From assembly GCA_965220715.1 (NCBI GenBank), contig OZ244843.1:4402001-4466000 (forward strand): a DNA stretch of 64,000 bases, in the 5' to 3' direction. Source of the stretch: Bin5 sp965220715. Its GTDB lineage: Bacteria > Chloroflexota > Anaerolineae > Caldilineales > Caldilineaceae. Position numbers and translations under genes: made by a program. Of the stretch, positions 36,954 to 45,856 are shown piece after piece. Positions within the stretch are counted from its first letter, which is position 1; each line of letters opens with the position of its first letter. Under the pieces are notes generated by a model. It ran no database searches. It was given only the letters and a program-made list of their open reading frames with translations, and was not told the DNA's origin.

Positions 36954-37186
36954 CGGGGTCGCGGCCAGTCGTTTAACGCCTTCTTTACATCCTTGTTGGT
37001 TACCGACCGAGCATCAGAGGCGACGTGAAAGAAGGGGATACCATCGTCGACTTCAACAATGCCCATCCCCCTGGACCCGCGCCGCGCCAACTCAGATATT
37101 GCGCTGCCCAGGCTGCTTCCGTTTTGTTCCGCCAAGGCTTGCGCGAACGCAAGCACGTCATCGTCAATCGTTAGAGTCACTCGCAT
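36929..37186 (-). CDS. vapB: VapB-type antitoxin
   Basis: The 85-residue protein begins MRVTLTIDDDVLAFAQALAE and continues GSSLGSAISELARRG, the ribbon-helix-helix antitoxin pattern normally followed by VapC. The C-terminal residues (YWMSSSR) look shifted relative to family ends. The toxin gene overlapping its 3' end is degraded. A promoter candidate lies upstream: GTGACT (37238-37233), 18 bases, GATAAT (37214-37209). Confidence 0.7.
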   Translation of the reverse strand: MRVTLTIDDDVLAFAQALAEQNGSSLGSAISELARRGSRGMGIVEVDDGIPFFHVASDARSVTNKDVKKALNDWPRPRYWMSSSR

Positions 37187-37245
37187 AGTGACACCATAAC
37201 ATTACCGCATTATCCAGTCGTGTGATGACTTGAGTCACCTCTCAT

Positions 37246-38412
37246 TCAAGCGCAGATGATCTCTTCCACCTCAAACAGGTACATCTGGCGGCCGTTCCCG
37301 CCGTGGGCCGAATCGATCACGATCTTGCTATCGTCAGGGCTGGAACGCGGGTGCAGATCGCAACGCCAAGTCTCCGTATACGGCGGCGGCGAGTGGTACT
37401 GACCCAGATCGATGCGGCTGTCAGTCGGCACATTGTATAGATAGAGGTCCTGCAGGCGCTCGTCTCCCTGAGGATAGGTGTCATTCAGTATCCAGTTGTT
37501 GTCCGACAGGTAGGTGCAGTGCCCGTTGAGAGGCATCTTCTCCCTGCCAACAATCTGATCCGGGCCGCATGTACCATCTTCAGCGTTGGGGAAGACGTAA
37601 AAGGCGTCTCCATGCGAAGGACGCCGCGACCAGGCCAGGATATGCGCGTCGTCCCGCCAGATCAGATGAGACGTGCGGCCGGAGTGATCCACTACCGTCA
37701 GGTCGGAGCCGTCCGCCTTGGCGGTAAGCATGCGCGTGTGGAATGGACCGTCGCCAAGACGCCAGCGGTGGAGAAAGAGAAAGTGCGTGCCGCTGGGATT
37801 GAAGATGAGAACGTTAAAGTAGTGTTTGGAGGCCCGAATGTCGCCATGCGGGTAGGGGATTGACGCAACCTCAGCCAAGCTCACAATCAGCTGGCGTTCG
37901 CCCGTGCGGAGGTCGACCGTGTGTATGCCGGTCTCCTCCGGCGCCATCACATCGTACCAGGGATCTCGGATGCCCATGTAGCCGTAGCCTGGGCGCATAT
38001 CTTCGAGGCGATGGAAGTCGATCGACAGCGCGTTGCATCCATCGGGGCTGAGGGTAAAGATGGGTTGGGGCAGCAACCGCTTCTGGCCCGTGTCGATGTT
38101 CAGAATGTAACTGACGAAACGGTCGTCTACTCTGTCGTTCCAGATGATTTCATGCGCAGATTGGGGGAGCCATTGCAACATACAGCCCGCCTGCCAGCCC
38201 CAGGCCCGGCTTTCCCCCAGTTCGATCCAGCGGTCTCCGTCCGCCAGATCGACCATTCCAATCCGGATCACATCCTCCGGCGTCGGCGCGCGATGTTCAA
38301 AATCTGCCTCCATCCCCAGCGCGTAGCGGGCGGACGGATCGAATTGAAGTTTGTCGTAATAGCCGAACCAGTGATGGTTCGGCCCCGAAGTGATTGCGCG
38401 TGATGGTACCAT
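37246..38412 (-). CDS. PL22 oligogalacturonate-lyase-like beta-propeller, subfamily A
   Basis: The 388-residue protein is closely related to the one at 23194-24351: HHWFGYYDKLQFDPSARY, DLADGDRWIELGESRAWGWQ, FLFLHRWRLGDG, TSHLIWRDDAHILAW and CDLHPRSSPDDSK. It keeps the His that would align with the PL22 catalytic base and two of the metal His. A GGAG lies 7 bases before the ATG. It is the first of four propeller genes in a row on this strand. Confidence 0.65.
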   Translation of the reverse strand: MVPSRAITSGPNHHWFGYYDKLQFDPSARYALGMEADFEHRAPTPEDVIRIGMVDLADGDRWIELGESRAWGWQAGCMLQWLPQSAHEIIWNDRVDDRFVSYILNIDTGQKRLLPQPIFTLSPDGCNALSIDFHRLEDMRPGYGYMGIRDPWYDVMAPEETGIHTVDLRTGERQLIVSLAEVASIPYPHGDIRASKHYFNVLIFNPSGTHFLFLHRWRLGDGPFHTRMLTAKADGSDLTVVDHSGRTSHLIWRDDAHILAWSRRPSHGDAFYVFPNAEDGTCGPDQIVGREKMPLNGHCTYLSDNNWILNDTYPQGDERLQDLYLYNVPTDSRIDLGQYHSPPPYTETWRCDLHPRSSPDDSKIVIDSAHGGNGRQMYLFEVEEIICA

Positions 38413-38503
38413 TGGTTTCTCCGTCGTGTTTGAGGGCGTCCAAATTGGACTTTCGGACCCATCCTGGTAGCTGAAACTGCGGACGCGACTCCCTTGACCG
38501 CGT

Positions 38504-39667
38504 TTAGCTGCCGATGATCTTGGAGACGTCCATCACGTAGACCTGGCGGCTCCCCTCGTGAATAGAGTCGAAGCTGACGGTGCGCTCGTCGCGGCTCCAG
38601 CGGGGATGCAGATCACACCGGATCTCGCCACGGAACGGCAGCGGCGCATCGTAGCTCCCCAGATCCACCCGTCGTTCCTCCGCCATCTGCCAGAGTAGCA
38701 GCGCCTGCTGGCTCTTGTCGCCCGGGTATTCATCGGTCAGCAGCCACGTCCCGTCCTTCGTAAAGCTGCAGTGGCCGTTCCTGGTCAGGATATCGGGCCG
38801 CACCGCCTCATATTCGCCGGTCCTGTCGTTGATCAGGTAGTACTTCTGACCCTCCTTCATCGTCACCCAGCCAAAGATCAACTCCTCGGTCAGCCAGTCG
38901 AAATGCGACGCGCCCAGATCTGTGACGATACGGAGGTCTCCTCCCTCCATGCTTACCGACAGAAGAATAGTATGCTTGATCTCTCTCGTCTCATCTCTAT
39001 AACGCACCACGAACGCGACACGCGTATCGTCGCGGTTGATGATCGAGTGGTTAAACCAGATCTTGCGAGCCTGCACTTCTTCGTAGCTGCTCAGAAAGTC
39101 GCGTGCCTCTTCGTATGACACCAGGACGCTGGCCTCTCCCGTCTCCGTGTCGGTGATGTATAGACCGTCCTCGGCTGGATGATTCTGGTCTGCGAATCGG
39201 TCGGGCAGCCCGGCATAGCCGACTACGGGACGCAACGACTTGAGGCGGGCGTAGTTCAGGCCGAGCGCCTTGCGGCCGTTGCGGGTAATGGCGCTGATCG
39301 GGTAAGGCAAGACCCGCTTCTGCCCCGTGTGGATGTCCTGCACCACGCCTACGAAGCGGTCATCCTCGCGCGCGTTGTAAGTGATCAGCCTGTCGGGCGC
39401 GGTCGCCAGCCAATGCAACATGCTGCCCTGCTGCAAGTTCCAGGCCTGCGTCTCCGCCACCCCTTCAAACTTACATGTCTCCATGTCTACCAGGCCAACA
39501 ACGGCCGTATCGCCGTCGGCCGGCGGGCGATCGTGGAAGTCCGACTGCAGGCAGAGGTGGTATTGGCCGGTTGCATCCCAGGGGCAGATGCCATAGTAGC
39601 CGAAAAAATGGTGCTTCGGTCCTTGCGTGATCGCTCTTGCGGTCAAGCTGCCTTTTGCGTTGCTCAT
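38504..39667 (-). CDS. PL22-like beta-propeller, subfamily B (copy 1 of 3)
   Basis: The protein has about 387 residues. ATG 39667 is chosen because GGGAG lies 6 bases upstream. Subfamily B hallmarks are HHFFGYYGICPWDATGQYH, DFHDRPPADGDTAVVGLVDM and QAWNLQQGSMLHWL. The position of the PL22 catalytic-base His is Val here (VAFVVRYRDE). The SHFDW and CDLHPRWSRDE motifs that hold metal ligands remain. It may bind without cleaving, or use other chemistry. Confidence 0.6.
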   Translation of the reverse strand: MSNAKGSLTARAITQGPKHHFFGYYGICPWDATGQYHLCLQSDFHDRPPADGDTAVVGLVDMETCKFEGVAETQAWNLQQGSMLHWLATAPDRLITYNAREDDRFVGVVQDIHTGQKRVLPYPISAITRNGRKALGLNYARLKSLRPVVGYAGLPDRFADQNHPAEDGLYITDTETGEASVLVSYEEARDFLSSYEEVQARKIWFNHSIINRDDTRVAFVVRYRDETREIKHTILLSVSMEGGDLRIVTDLGASHFDWLTEELIFGWVTMKEGQKYYLINDRTGEYEAVRPDILTRNGHCSFTKDGTWLLTDEYPGDKSQQALLLWQMAEERRVDLGSYDAPLPFRGEIRCDLHPRWSRDERTVSFDSIHEGSRQVYVMDVSKIIGS

Positions 39668-39815
39668 GTTTACTCCCGCATGAAAGGACAGTGTTGAACG
39701 GACCCGGTTACCGAGACCAACCACCATAAAGCAGCGCTACACTTGGACGTCGAAACGACTTCATTTCTCGTCCGAAGGCGGCGACGTCTCCTGCGCCAGT
39801 ACGTGTGGGTGGGCC

Positions 39816-40979
39816 TTAGTGCTCCACTACTTCCGACACGTCCATCACGTAGACCTGGCGACTCCCTTCGTGGATAGAGTCGAAGCTGACCGTGCGCTCA
39901 TCCCGGCTCCAGCGGGGATGCAGATCACAGCGGATCTCGCCACGGAACGGCAGCGGCGAATAGAATCTCCCCAACTCCACCAGGCGTTCCTCCGCCATGT
40001 GCCAAAGGAGAAGCGCCTGCTGGCTGTTGTCGTCCGGATACTCATCAGTCAACATCCAGGTGCCATCCTGCGTAAAGTTGCAATGGCCGTTCCTGGTCAG
40101 GATATCGGGCCGCACCGCCTCATATTCGCAGGTCGTGTCGTTCATCAGGTAATACTTCTGACCCTCCTTCATCGTCACCCAGCCAAAAATCAGCTCTTCG
40201 GTCAGCCAATCGCAGTGTGACGCGCCGAGGTCGGTCATGGCGCGCAGTTCTCCTCCCTCCATGCTGGCGGACAACATTGTCGTCTGCCCGATTTCCTTCG
40301 TCTCATCGTAGACCCGCACCACGAAGGAGACTCGCGTGTCGTCGCGGTTGATGAACGGATGGTTGAACCAGATTTTTCTCTTCTGGAGTTCTTTATTGTG
40401 GCTGAGGAAATCGCGTACCTCTGCGTAAGAAACCAGTACGCGGGCCTCCCCTGTCTCCGTGTCGGTGATGTAGAGGCCGTCCTCGGTGGGATGATTCTGG
40501 TCCGCGTAGGGATCCGGCAGCCCGGCATAGCCGACTACGGGACGCATCGACTTCAGTCGGGCATAGTTCAGACCAAGCGCGTAGCGCCCGTTGCGGGTTA
40601 TGGCGGCGATCGGATGGGGAAGAATCCGTTTCTGCCCACTGTGGATGTCCTGCACCACCGCGACGAAACGGTCGTCGTCACGCGCGTTGTAGGTGATCAG
40701 CCTGTCCGGCGCGGTCGCCAGCCAGTGCATCATGCTGCCCTGCTGCAAGTTCCAGGCCTGCGTTTCCGCAACGCCTTCAAACTTGCCTGTCTCCATGTCC
40801 ACCAGGCCAACAACGGCCGTATCGCCGCCAGCGGGCGGGCGATCGTGGAAGTCCGACTGCAGGCAGAGGTGGTATTGGCCGGTTGCATCCCAGGGACAGA
40901 TGCCATAGTAGCCGAAGAAATGGTGCTTCGGTCCTTGCGTGATCGCTCTTGCGACCAAGCCGCCTTTTGTATTGCTCAT
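39816..40979 (-). CDS. PL22-like beta-propeller, subfamily B (copy 2 of 3)
   Basis: The 387-residue protein is nearly identical in layout to its neighbours (QGPKHHFFGYYGICPWDATG; GASHCDWLTEELIFGW; CDLHPRWSRDERTVSFDSI). ATG 40979 has GGGAGGG 5 bases upstream. The base His is again replaced (VSFVVRVYDE). Nucleotide identity to the copy at 38504 is very high by eye over long stretches, indicating recent tandem duplication. Confidence 0.6.
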   Translation of the reverse strand: MSNTKGGLVARAITQGPKHHFFGYYGICPWDATGQYHLCLQSDFHDRPPAGGDTAVVGLVDMETGKFEGVAETQAWNLQQGSMMHWLATAPDRLITYNARDDDRFVAVVQDIHSGQKRILPHPIAAITRNGRYALGLNYARLKSMRPVVGYAGLPDPYADQNHPTEDGLYITDTETGEARVLVSYAEVRDFLSHNKELQKRKIWFNHPFINRDDTRVSFVVRVYDETKEIGQTTMLSASMEGGELRAMTDLGASHCDWLTEELIFGWVTMKEGQKYYLMNDTTCEYEAVRPDILTRNGHCNFTQDGTWMLTDEYPDDNSQQALLLWHMAEERLVELGRFYSPLPFRGEIRCDLHPRWSRDERTVSFDSIHEGSRQVYVMDVSEVVEH

Positions 40980-41063
40980 GTTCCCTCCCACATGGTAGGG
41001 CAGTGTTGAACGGCCCCGGTGTCCGCTCCCTTCATCTTACGCACTATGCAATATGAGGATGAA

Positions 41064-42224
41064 TCATCGTCCCACAACCTCCGACACGTCTACAAGGTAG
41101 ATCTGCCGGCTGCCTTCGTGGATCGAGTCAAAGCTGACGTGCCGCTCGTCGCGGCTCCATCGGGGGTGCAGGTCGCAGCGTATTTCGTCCCGGAAGAACG
41201 GGGGAGACAGGAAGCGCCCCAAGACTACCAGTCGCTCTTCGGCCATGTTCCACAGGAGCAAGGTGCGGAGGTCGTTCTCGTCCGGGTATTCATCGGACAG
41301 CAACCAGGAGCCATCGCGGGTAAAGTTGCAGTGGCCGTCCCTGGAGAGAATGTCGGGGCGCACGGCCTCGTATTCGCCGGTGGTGTCGTTGACCAGAAAG
41401 AAGTTCTTACCCTCTCTCATCGTGATCCAGCCGAAGATGACCTCTTCGGTCTGCCAGTCGCAGTGCGAGGCGCCGAGGTCGGTCAGAATGCGAATGTCGC
41501 CGCCTTCCATGTTCATCGTCAAACATACCGTCTGCCTGGCCCGGTCGTCATCCCAGTAGACCGCGACGAAGGCAACCCGGGTGTCGTCGCGGTTGATGAA
41601 TGGGTGGTTGAACCAGATCTTGCGATTCTGAATCTCCGGGTAGCCGCTGAGGTACTCCCTCGCGTCTTCATATGAGAAGAGCAGTTTGCCCTCGCCCGAG
41701 TGGGTATCCATGATGTAGAGGCCGTCGTCGGCAGGATGTTTCTGGTTTGCATTGGGGTCAGTGAGCCCGGCGTAGCCAACCACGGGCCGCATATCCCAGA
41801 GCCGCGCGTAGTTCAGCCCCAACGCCTTGCGTCCGTCTCGCGTGATGGCGGCAATTGGGTAAGGCAGGAGTCGCTTGTGCCCGCTGTGGATGTCCTGGAT
41901 TACGCTGACAAAGCGGTCGTCCTCGCGGGCGTTGTAGGTGATCAGGCGGTCGGGCGCGGTGGGGAGCCAGTGCATCATGCTACCCTGCTGCAGATTCCAG
42001 GCCTGGGTTTCGGCCACGCCTTCGAAGTTTCCCGTCTCCATATCCACGAGGCCGACTACGGCGGTATCGCCGTCAGCAGGCGGGCGATCGTGGAAGTCCG
42101 ACTGCAGGCAGAGGTGGTACTGTCCGGTTGCATCCCAGGGGCAGATGCCGTAGTAGCCGAAGAAGTGATGCTTTGGCCCCCGAGTGATTGGTCTGGCGAC
42201 AAAATCGCCTTCTGACGTGCTCAT
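41064..42224 (-). CDS. PL22-like beta-propeller, subfamily B (copy 3 of 3)
   Basis: The 386-residue protein is the third tandem copy (RGPKHHFFGYYGICPWDATG; SHCDWQTEEVIFGWI; CDLHPRWSRDERHVSFDSI). AGGAGG lies 6 bases before the ATG. The base His is Val-Ala (VAFVAVYWDD). It is the most diverged of the three and the first transcribed. A terminator hairpin lies about 60 bases upstream. Confidence 0.6.
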   Translation of the reverse strand: MSTSEGDFVARPITRGPKHHFFGYYGICPWDATGQYHLCLQSDFHDRPPADGDTAVVGLVDMETGNFEGVAETQAWNLQQGSMMHWLPTAPDRLITYNAREDDRFVSVIQDIHSGHKRLLPYPIAAITRDGRKALGLNYARLWDMRPVVGYAGLTDPNANQKHPADDGLYIMDTHSGEGKLLFSYEDAREYLSGYPEIQNRKIWFNHPFINRDDTRVAFVAVYWDDDRARQTVCLTMNMEGGDIRILTDLGASHCDWQTEEVIFGWITMREGKNFFLVNDTTGEYEAVRPDILSRDGHCNFTRDGSWLLSDEYPDENDLRTLLLWNMAEERLVVLGRFLSPPFFRDEIRCDLHPRWSRDERHVSFDSIHEGSRQIYLVDVSEVVGR

Positions 42225-42281
42225 GATCCCTCCTGATGTGATTCACAAAGGCGCAATGCCAACATTCGGCCGCGATAACAC

Positions 42282-42327
42282 AAAAAACGGGCTTGGCGTG
42301 CCGCCTGCCGCGTCGCCAAGCCCGTTT
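42282..42327 (-). terminator. Rho-independent terminator
   Basis: AAACGGGCTTGGCG (42285-42298) and CGCCAAGCCCGTTT (42314-42327) form a perfect 14-bp stem. On the minus strand it ends in TTTTTT, the classical form. It lies about 380 bases after the SBP3 stop and 58 bases before the propeller gene at 42224. Confidence 0.8.
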
Positions 42328-42704
42328 CGATCCAAAGCCGCAAACGGCCAGAACTCCACGCCGGCGACCGCAAGTTCCTTGCTCTTAACTAAGAGGCCAA
42401 ACTGCGTCAGTTGGGGTCTAACCGGTCCTCAGCAGTCTTCCCTTCACCTTCGAAACCGGCTCCGAAACTGGTGCTCTCTGCGAACCGCGACTCTTCCTTG
42501 CCGGCGCTGCCAAAACGATCTGGAAGAATGATCGAACAGATCCGCAGGTCTCAGCTAGTTAGCAAGCCGGGGCCGAGTCGGCTGCCAGATGTCCTCCAGA
42601 GTTCGGCGAATACGCGTTTCAAGTTTTTTGGCGAAACGACCCCGCACCCTTTTTCGAGAAGTGCGAATGTATGTGAACAGCAGTCGCCCTGCTGCCCGCA
42701 CAGC

Positions 42705-44708
42705 CTACTCATCCTCTCCTGCGCGAATGAAGTATTGCTCCATCCCCGTATTCGAAGGCGAACGCGGCTGGTCATCGTACATACCGTCCTCGGGCACATT
42801 GCGGAAGTAGTTCTTGACGATCACCGGCTGCGGCGGAGCGGTGGTGACGCCGATCTGCCACAGGTTCTCCATGTTGAGCTCGAGGATTTGGCGGAACAGC
42901 ACGCGCTGTTCCTCCTCATCCACAGTAGTCTTGATCTCTTCCCAGATCTCTATTGCCTTCAAAATGTCACCGGTGGGCTCAAATCCCTCTTTGCCACCGC
43001 TGTTATACCAGTAGGCGTAATGCCGCAAGGCATAGTTGTTCACTATCGGCACGAAGGAGCGCGGTTCGATGAAGGGGTTCCACTCGCCGCTACTATGCCA
43101 TACGCCGAGGTCTATCTCATTGGCGTTGAGGCGCTGCCCGAAGAGACTGCGGTCAATTTCGGTACTGATCAACTCAATACCGATCTCCTTCCAGTCGCTC
43201 GTAAGTAGCTCGGCAATGTCGCCCCAGGCGGCAAAGATTGACACATACTCAAACACCAGGGTGAGCCGCTCTCCGTCAGGGCGCAACCTGTAGCCATCGC
43301 CGTCCCGCTCGGTGAGACCCATTTCATCCAGGTAGGCATTGGCCCGATCGGGATCGTGCTCGGTCATACTTTTGGCCTGGGGTTCCCAGTAGACAGGCGA
43401 GTTCTTGGTCGGGGATACCTGGGTGGGTTCGGTCTGACCCAGATAGACAGCTTCGTTAATGTCAGCGCGATTCATGCCCAGTGAGAGCGCGTAGCGGAAG
43501 CGCTTGTCCTGGACGATCTCTCGCAGCACGGGATCTTTGTTGGTGTGATTGAGATGCAGGACGGTATCGGTTACCTGCCCTCTCTGCCACAGCATGACGC
43601 GGTAGTTGCCCCTCTCCATATTCTCCATGAACAGCGGCACGTTGTCGAAGGTGATGTGCCGCAGCTGCATGTCGACTTCGCCCTGGATCGCGCGCAGGTT
43701 GAGCTGGTCCTTGCCGTCCACAAGACTCCAGTGGATGGCGTCAATGTAGGGTAGCTGGTTGCCCTCGGGGTCGACCTTCCAATAATAGGCATTGCGATCG
43801 GCGACCAACGGATCACTGTGCGACGGAGTGCTAAGATTCCAGGGAAGGTAGCTGGGCGCGTCCGGATTACGCCTGGTATCCGGTTTCGTGCCGAACACCT
43901 GGTACCAGTGCTCCACGCCAGCATCCTTGATCATCGCGTCCAGTTCGTCCTTGTCGGCATACTTGATGTGGAACTGTTTCAGGTAATGGGCACAGTATCT
44001 GGCGAATGCGTCCCCCCATAATGAGCCAAGCACATTGATGAACAGTGCATAGGGAACCGCAAACTTGAATTCGAGGGTGTAGTCATCCAGTTTTTCGATC
44101 ACCACCGGCTCGCCACCGACAGTGAGCCAGTTGGGGAAAGAGGAGGTCAGAACCTCATTGAGGAGCACATCCTCATAATAGAAAAGGATGTCATTGGCCG
44201 TGTACGGCTCTCCGTCAGACCATTTCATCCCCTCGCGCAGGTGGAATGTGAAGGTTGAGCCGTCAGACGATACCTCCCAGCTCTCAAAGACGTTTGGGTT
44301 GATCTGGGTACCGTCTTTGTTGTAGCGGACGAGATGCTCACCGCCGACCTTGCCCCCCAACTGGTTGTCGCTGGCCGAGGTCGCAAGACGGTTCCATACC
44401 CCACCGTAGTCCCCGATCTCCTCTTCGGGTGTAATGACCAGCGGATCCAGCGGCAGCCGGTCATCCACCGGCGGCAACTCGCCGTTCGCCACCATCTCCG
44501 CCAACGCAGGCGCTTCGTTGTACCTGGACGGTGAAGCTGCAGGCTCGGCCGCGGCCTCCTCAGTTGTTGCATCGGCGGCCGGGGCGTCATCTTCCGCCGG
44601 CGGGCCGCCGTCGGCGCCGCACGCCACGACCACTACGCCGGCGGCCGTAAGCGCCGACACGCGCATGAATTCACGACGCGAAATCCTCCTGGGTGCTCGC
44701 TTCCGCAT
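42705..44708 (-). CDS. Family 5 extracellular solute-binding lipoprotein, Tat-exported (SBP3)
   Basis: The 667-residue protein has Tat motif SRREFMRVSA (R11, R12) and a lipobox ending at C30 (VVVACG). The SBP_bac_5 domain follows (EEEIGDYGGVWNRLATS, EGMKWSDGEPYTANDILFYY, RYALSLGMNRADINEAVYLG). No permease adjoins. It lies upstream of the four-gene propeller block on the same strand, separated by a terminator. Confidence 0.9.
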   Translation of the reverse strand: MRKRAPRRISRREFMRVSALTAAGVVVVACGADGGPPAEDDAPAADATTEEAAAEPAASPSRYNEAPALAEMVANGELPPVDDRLPLDPLVITPEEEIGDYGGVWNRLATSASDNQLGGKVGGEHLVRYNKDGTQINPNVFESWEVSSDGSTFTFHLREGMKWSDGEPYTANDILFYYEDVLLNEVLTSSFPNWLTVGGEPVVIEKLDDYTLEFKFAVPYALFINVLGSLWGDAFARYCAHYLKQFHIKYADKDELDAMIKDAGVEHWYQVFGTKPDTRRNPDAPSYLPWNLSTPSHSDPLVADRNAYYWKVDPEGNQLPYIDAIHWSLVDGKDQLNLRAIQGEVDMQLRHITFDNVPLFMENMERGNYRVMLWQRGQVTDTVLHLNHTNKDPVLREIVQDKRFRYALSLGMNRADINEAVYLGQTEPTQVSPTKNSPVYWEPQAKSMTEHDPDRANAYLDEMGLTERDGDGYRLRPDGERLTLVFEYVSIFAAWGDIAELLTSDWKEIGIELISTEIDRSLFGQRLNANEIDLGVWHSSGEWNPFIEPRSFVPIVNNYALRHYAYWYNSGGKEGFEPTGDILKAIEIWEEIKTTVDEEEQRVLFRQILELNMENLWQIGVTTAPPQPVIVKNYFRNVPEDGMYDDQPRSPSNTGMEQYFIRAGEDE

Positions 44709-44829
44709 GTCTTGCCTCCTAGAACAGTGGAAAGGATTCTATCTTTGGTTTTTCGGGGAGAATGCCAAGCTCGCAGGCGAGAAGCCCGCGTCCCTGGATC
44801 TGAATATGCCCACAGGTGGAAAGCAACTG

Positions 44830-44878
44830 ATCTGGCTGCCGCTCTCTCCCTATTGGGGAAGATAGGCGGCAGCCAGAT
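44830..44878. repeat. Perfect 13-bp inverted repeat
   Basis: ATCTGGCTGCCGC (44830-44842) pairs with GCGGCAGCCAGAT (44866-44878). It lies 133 bases after the FAH-family gene stop and 122 bases before the SBP3 start on the minus strand. No T-run follows. Confidence 0.6.
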
Positions 44879-45010
44879 TGCCATCCGCCACGTCATGCAG
44901 TCCGCGCCTAAGGCACTTGCCGCATTCGGATGGATCCCAATCTCTCACTGTTGATCGTAGCACAACCTCAAGGGCAGTACAAGCGTTGAAAAAGCGTGCG
45001 CTGCTCCGGT

Positions 45011-45856
45011 CTATCTCTCCCAGCTGCGCCCCGACGGATCGGAACAATGCACAACGAGAGCCGGCCCCAACTGATCGATCTGCAGCCGAATCGTGTCCCC
45101 GTCCTGCACCGGTTCCAGGCCGAAATGGTGGGTGCCGGTGGCTACAACGTCGCCCGGCTGCAGGGTCAGCACACTGGTTACCTCCGCCAGCAGTTCGGGA
45201 ATGTGGCGGTCCATGTCCCGCGTGTTGATGTCATGGCGCTGCTCGTCATTGACCCACAGCCGCACGCCAAGGTCATTGCCGTTGGGGATTTCGTCGCGAG
45301 TCACCAGCAGCGGTCCCAAAGGCGCAAAGGTATGCCACGATTTGCCAAGGAAGAAACCGCCTGGCAGGCCCCTGGCGGAGACATCCATAAACTGCGTGTA
45401 ACCGAATACGTGGTCCAACGCGTCCTCGGCAGACAGATAGCTGGCTCGTTTGCCAATCACCAGCGCCAACTCCGGCTCGAAATGAAAGACGGTGGCCTCC
45501 GCACCAGGGAGGACGACCGTGCCGCCGTGGCCAAGCGCGGCGTTAGGCGATTTGAGGAAGGCGTTGAACAGGCCGCGTTCCGGTTTGGCCGGCTCCAGGT
45601 AGTTGCCGGCCAGGCAAACCAGTTGGCCCGGTCTGGGAAGAGGCGAACGGCAAGTCACGTCTTCCAGAGCAATACCAGGCGCGGAGTCGGCGGCCTCCCG
45701 GATGCGCGGTTCGAGGTTGGCCCAGTCACAGATCAACATCTCCATCATCTCCTGGGGAGAGTGATGGTCGCTGTCAGAGACAGCGGCCGAGGCGTCCAGT
45801 ACCTGGTCGCCGTTCCACACACCCAGCTTGTAGTCATCGAATAGCAAGAGTCGCAT
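45011..45856 (-). CDS. Fumarylacetoacetate-hydrolase (FAH) family protein
   Basis: The protein has about 281 residues. ATG 45856 is supported by AAAGGAAAA just upstream. The FAH fold motifs are visible: QLVCLAGNYLEP, the metal-binding E-x-E in FEPELALVIGK, YTQFMDVSARG, GKSWHTFAPLGP and GDVVATGTHHFG. Members hydrolyse C-C bonds of 2,4-diketo acids or isomerise or decarboxylate related acids. Next to a sugar-acid dehydratase gene, a 2,4-diketo-3-deoxy-sugar-acid hydrolase is a reasonable hypothesis, not a proof. Confidence 0.8.
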   Translation of the reverse strand: MRLLLFDDYKLGVWNGDQVLDASAAVSDSDHHSPQEMMEMLICDWANLEPRIREAADSAPGIALEDVTCRSPLPRPGQLVCLAGNYLEPAKPERGLFNAFLKSPNAALGHGGTVVLPGAEATVFHFEPELALVIGKRASYLSAEDALDHVFGYTQFMDVSARGLPGGFFLGKSWHTFAPLGPLLVTRDEIPNGNDLGVRLWVNDEQRHDINTRDMDRHIPELLAEVTSVLTLQPGDVVATGTHHFGLEPVQDGDTIRLQIDQLGPALVVHCSDPSGRSWER

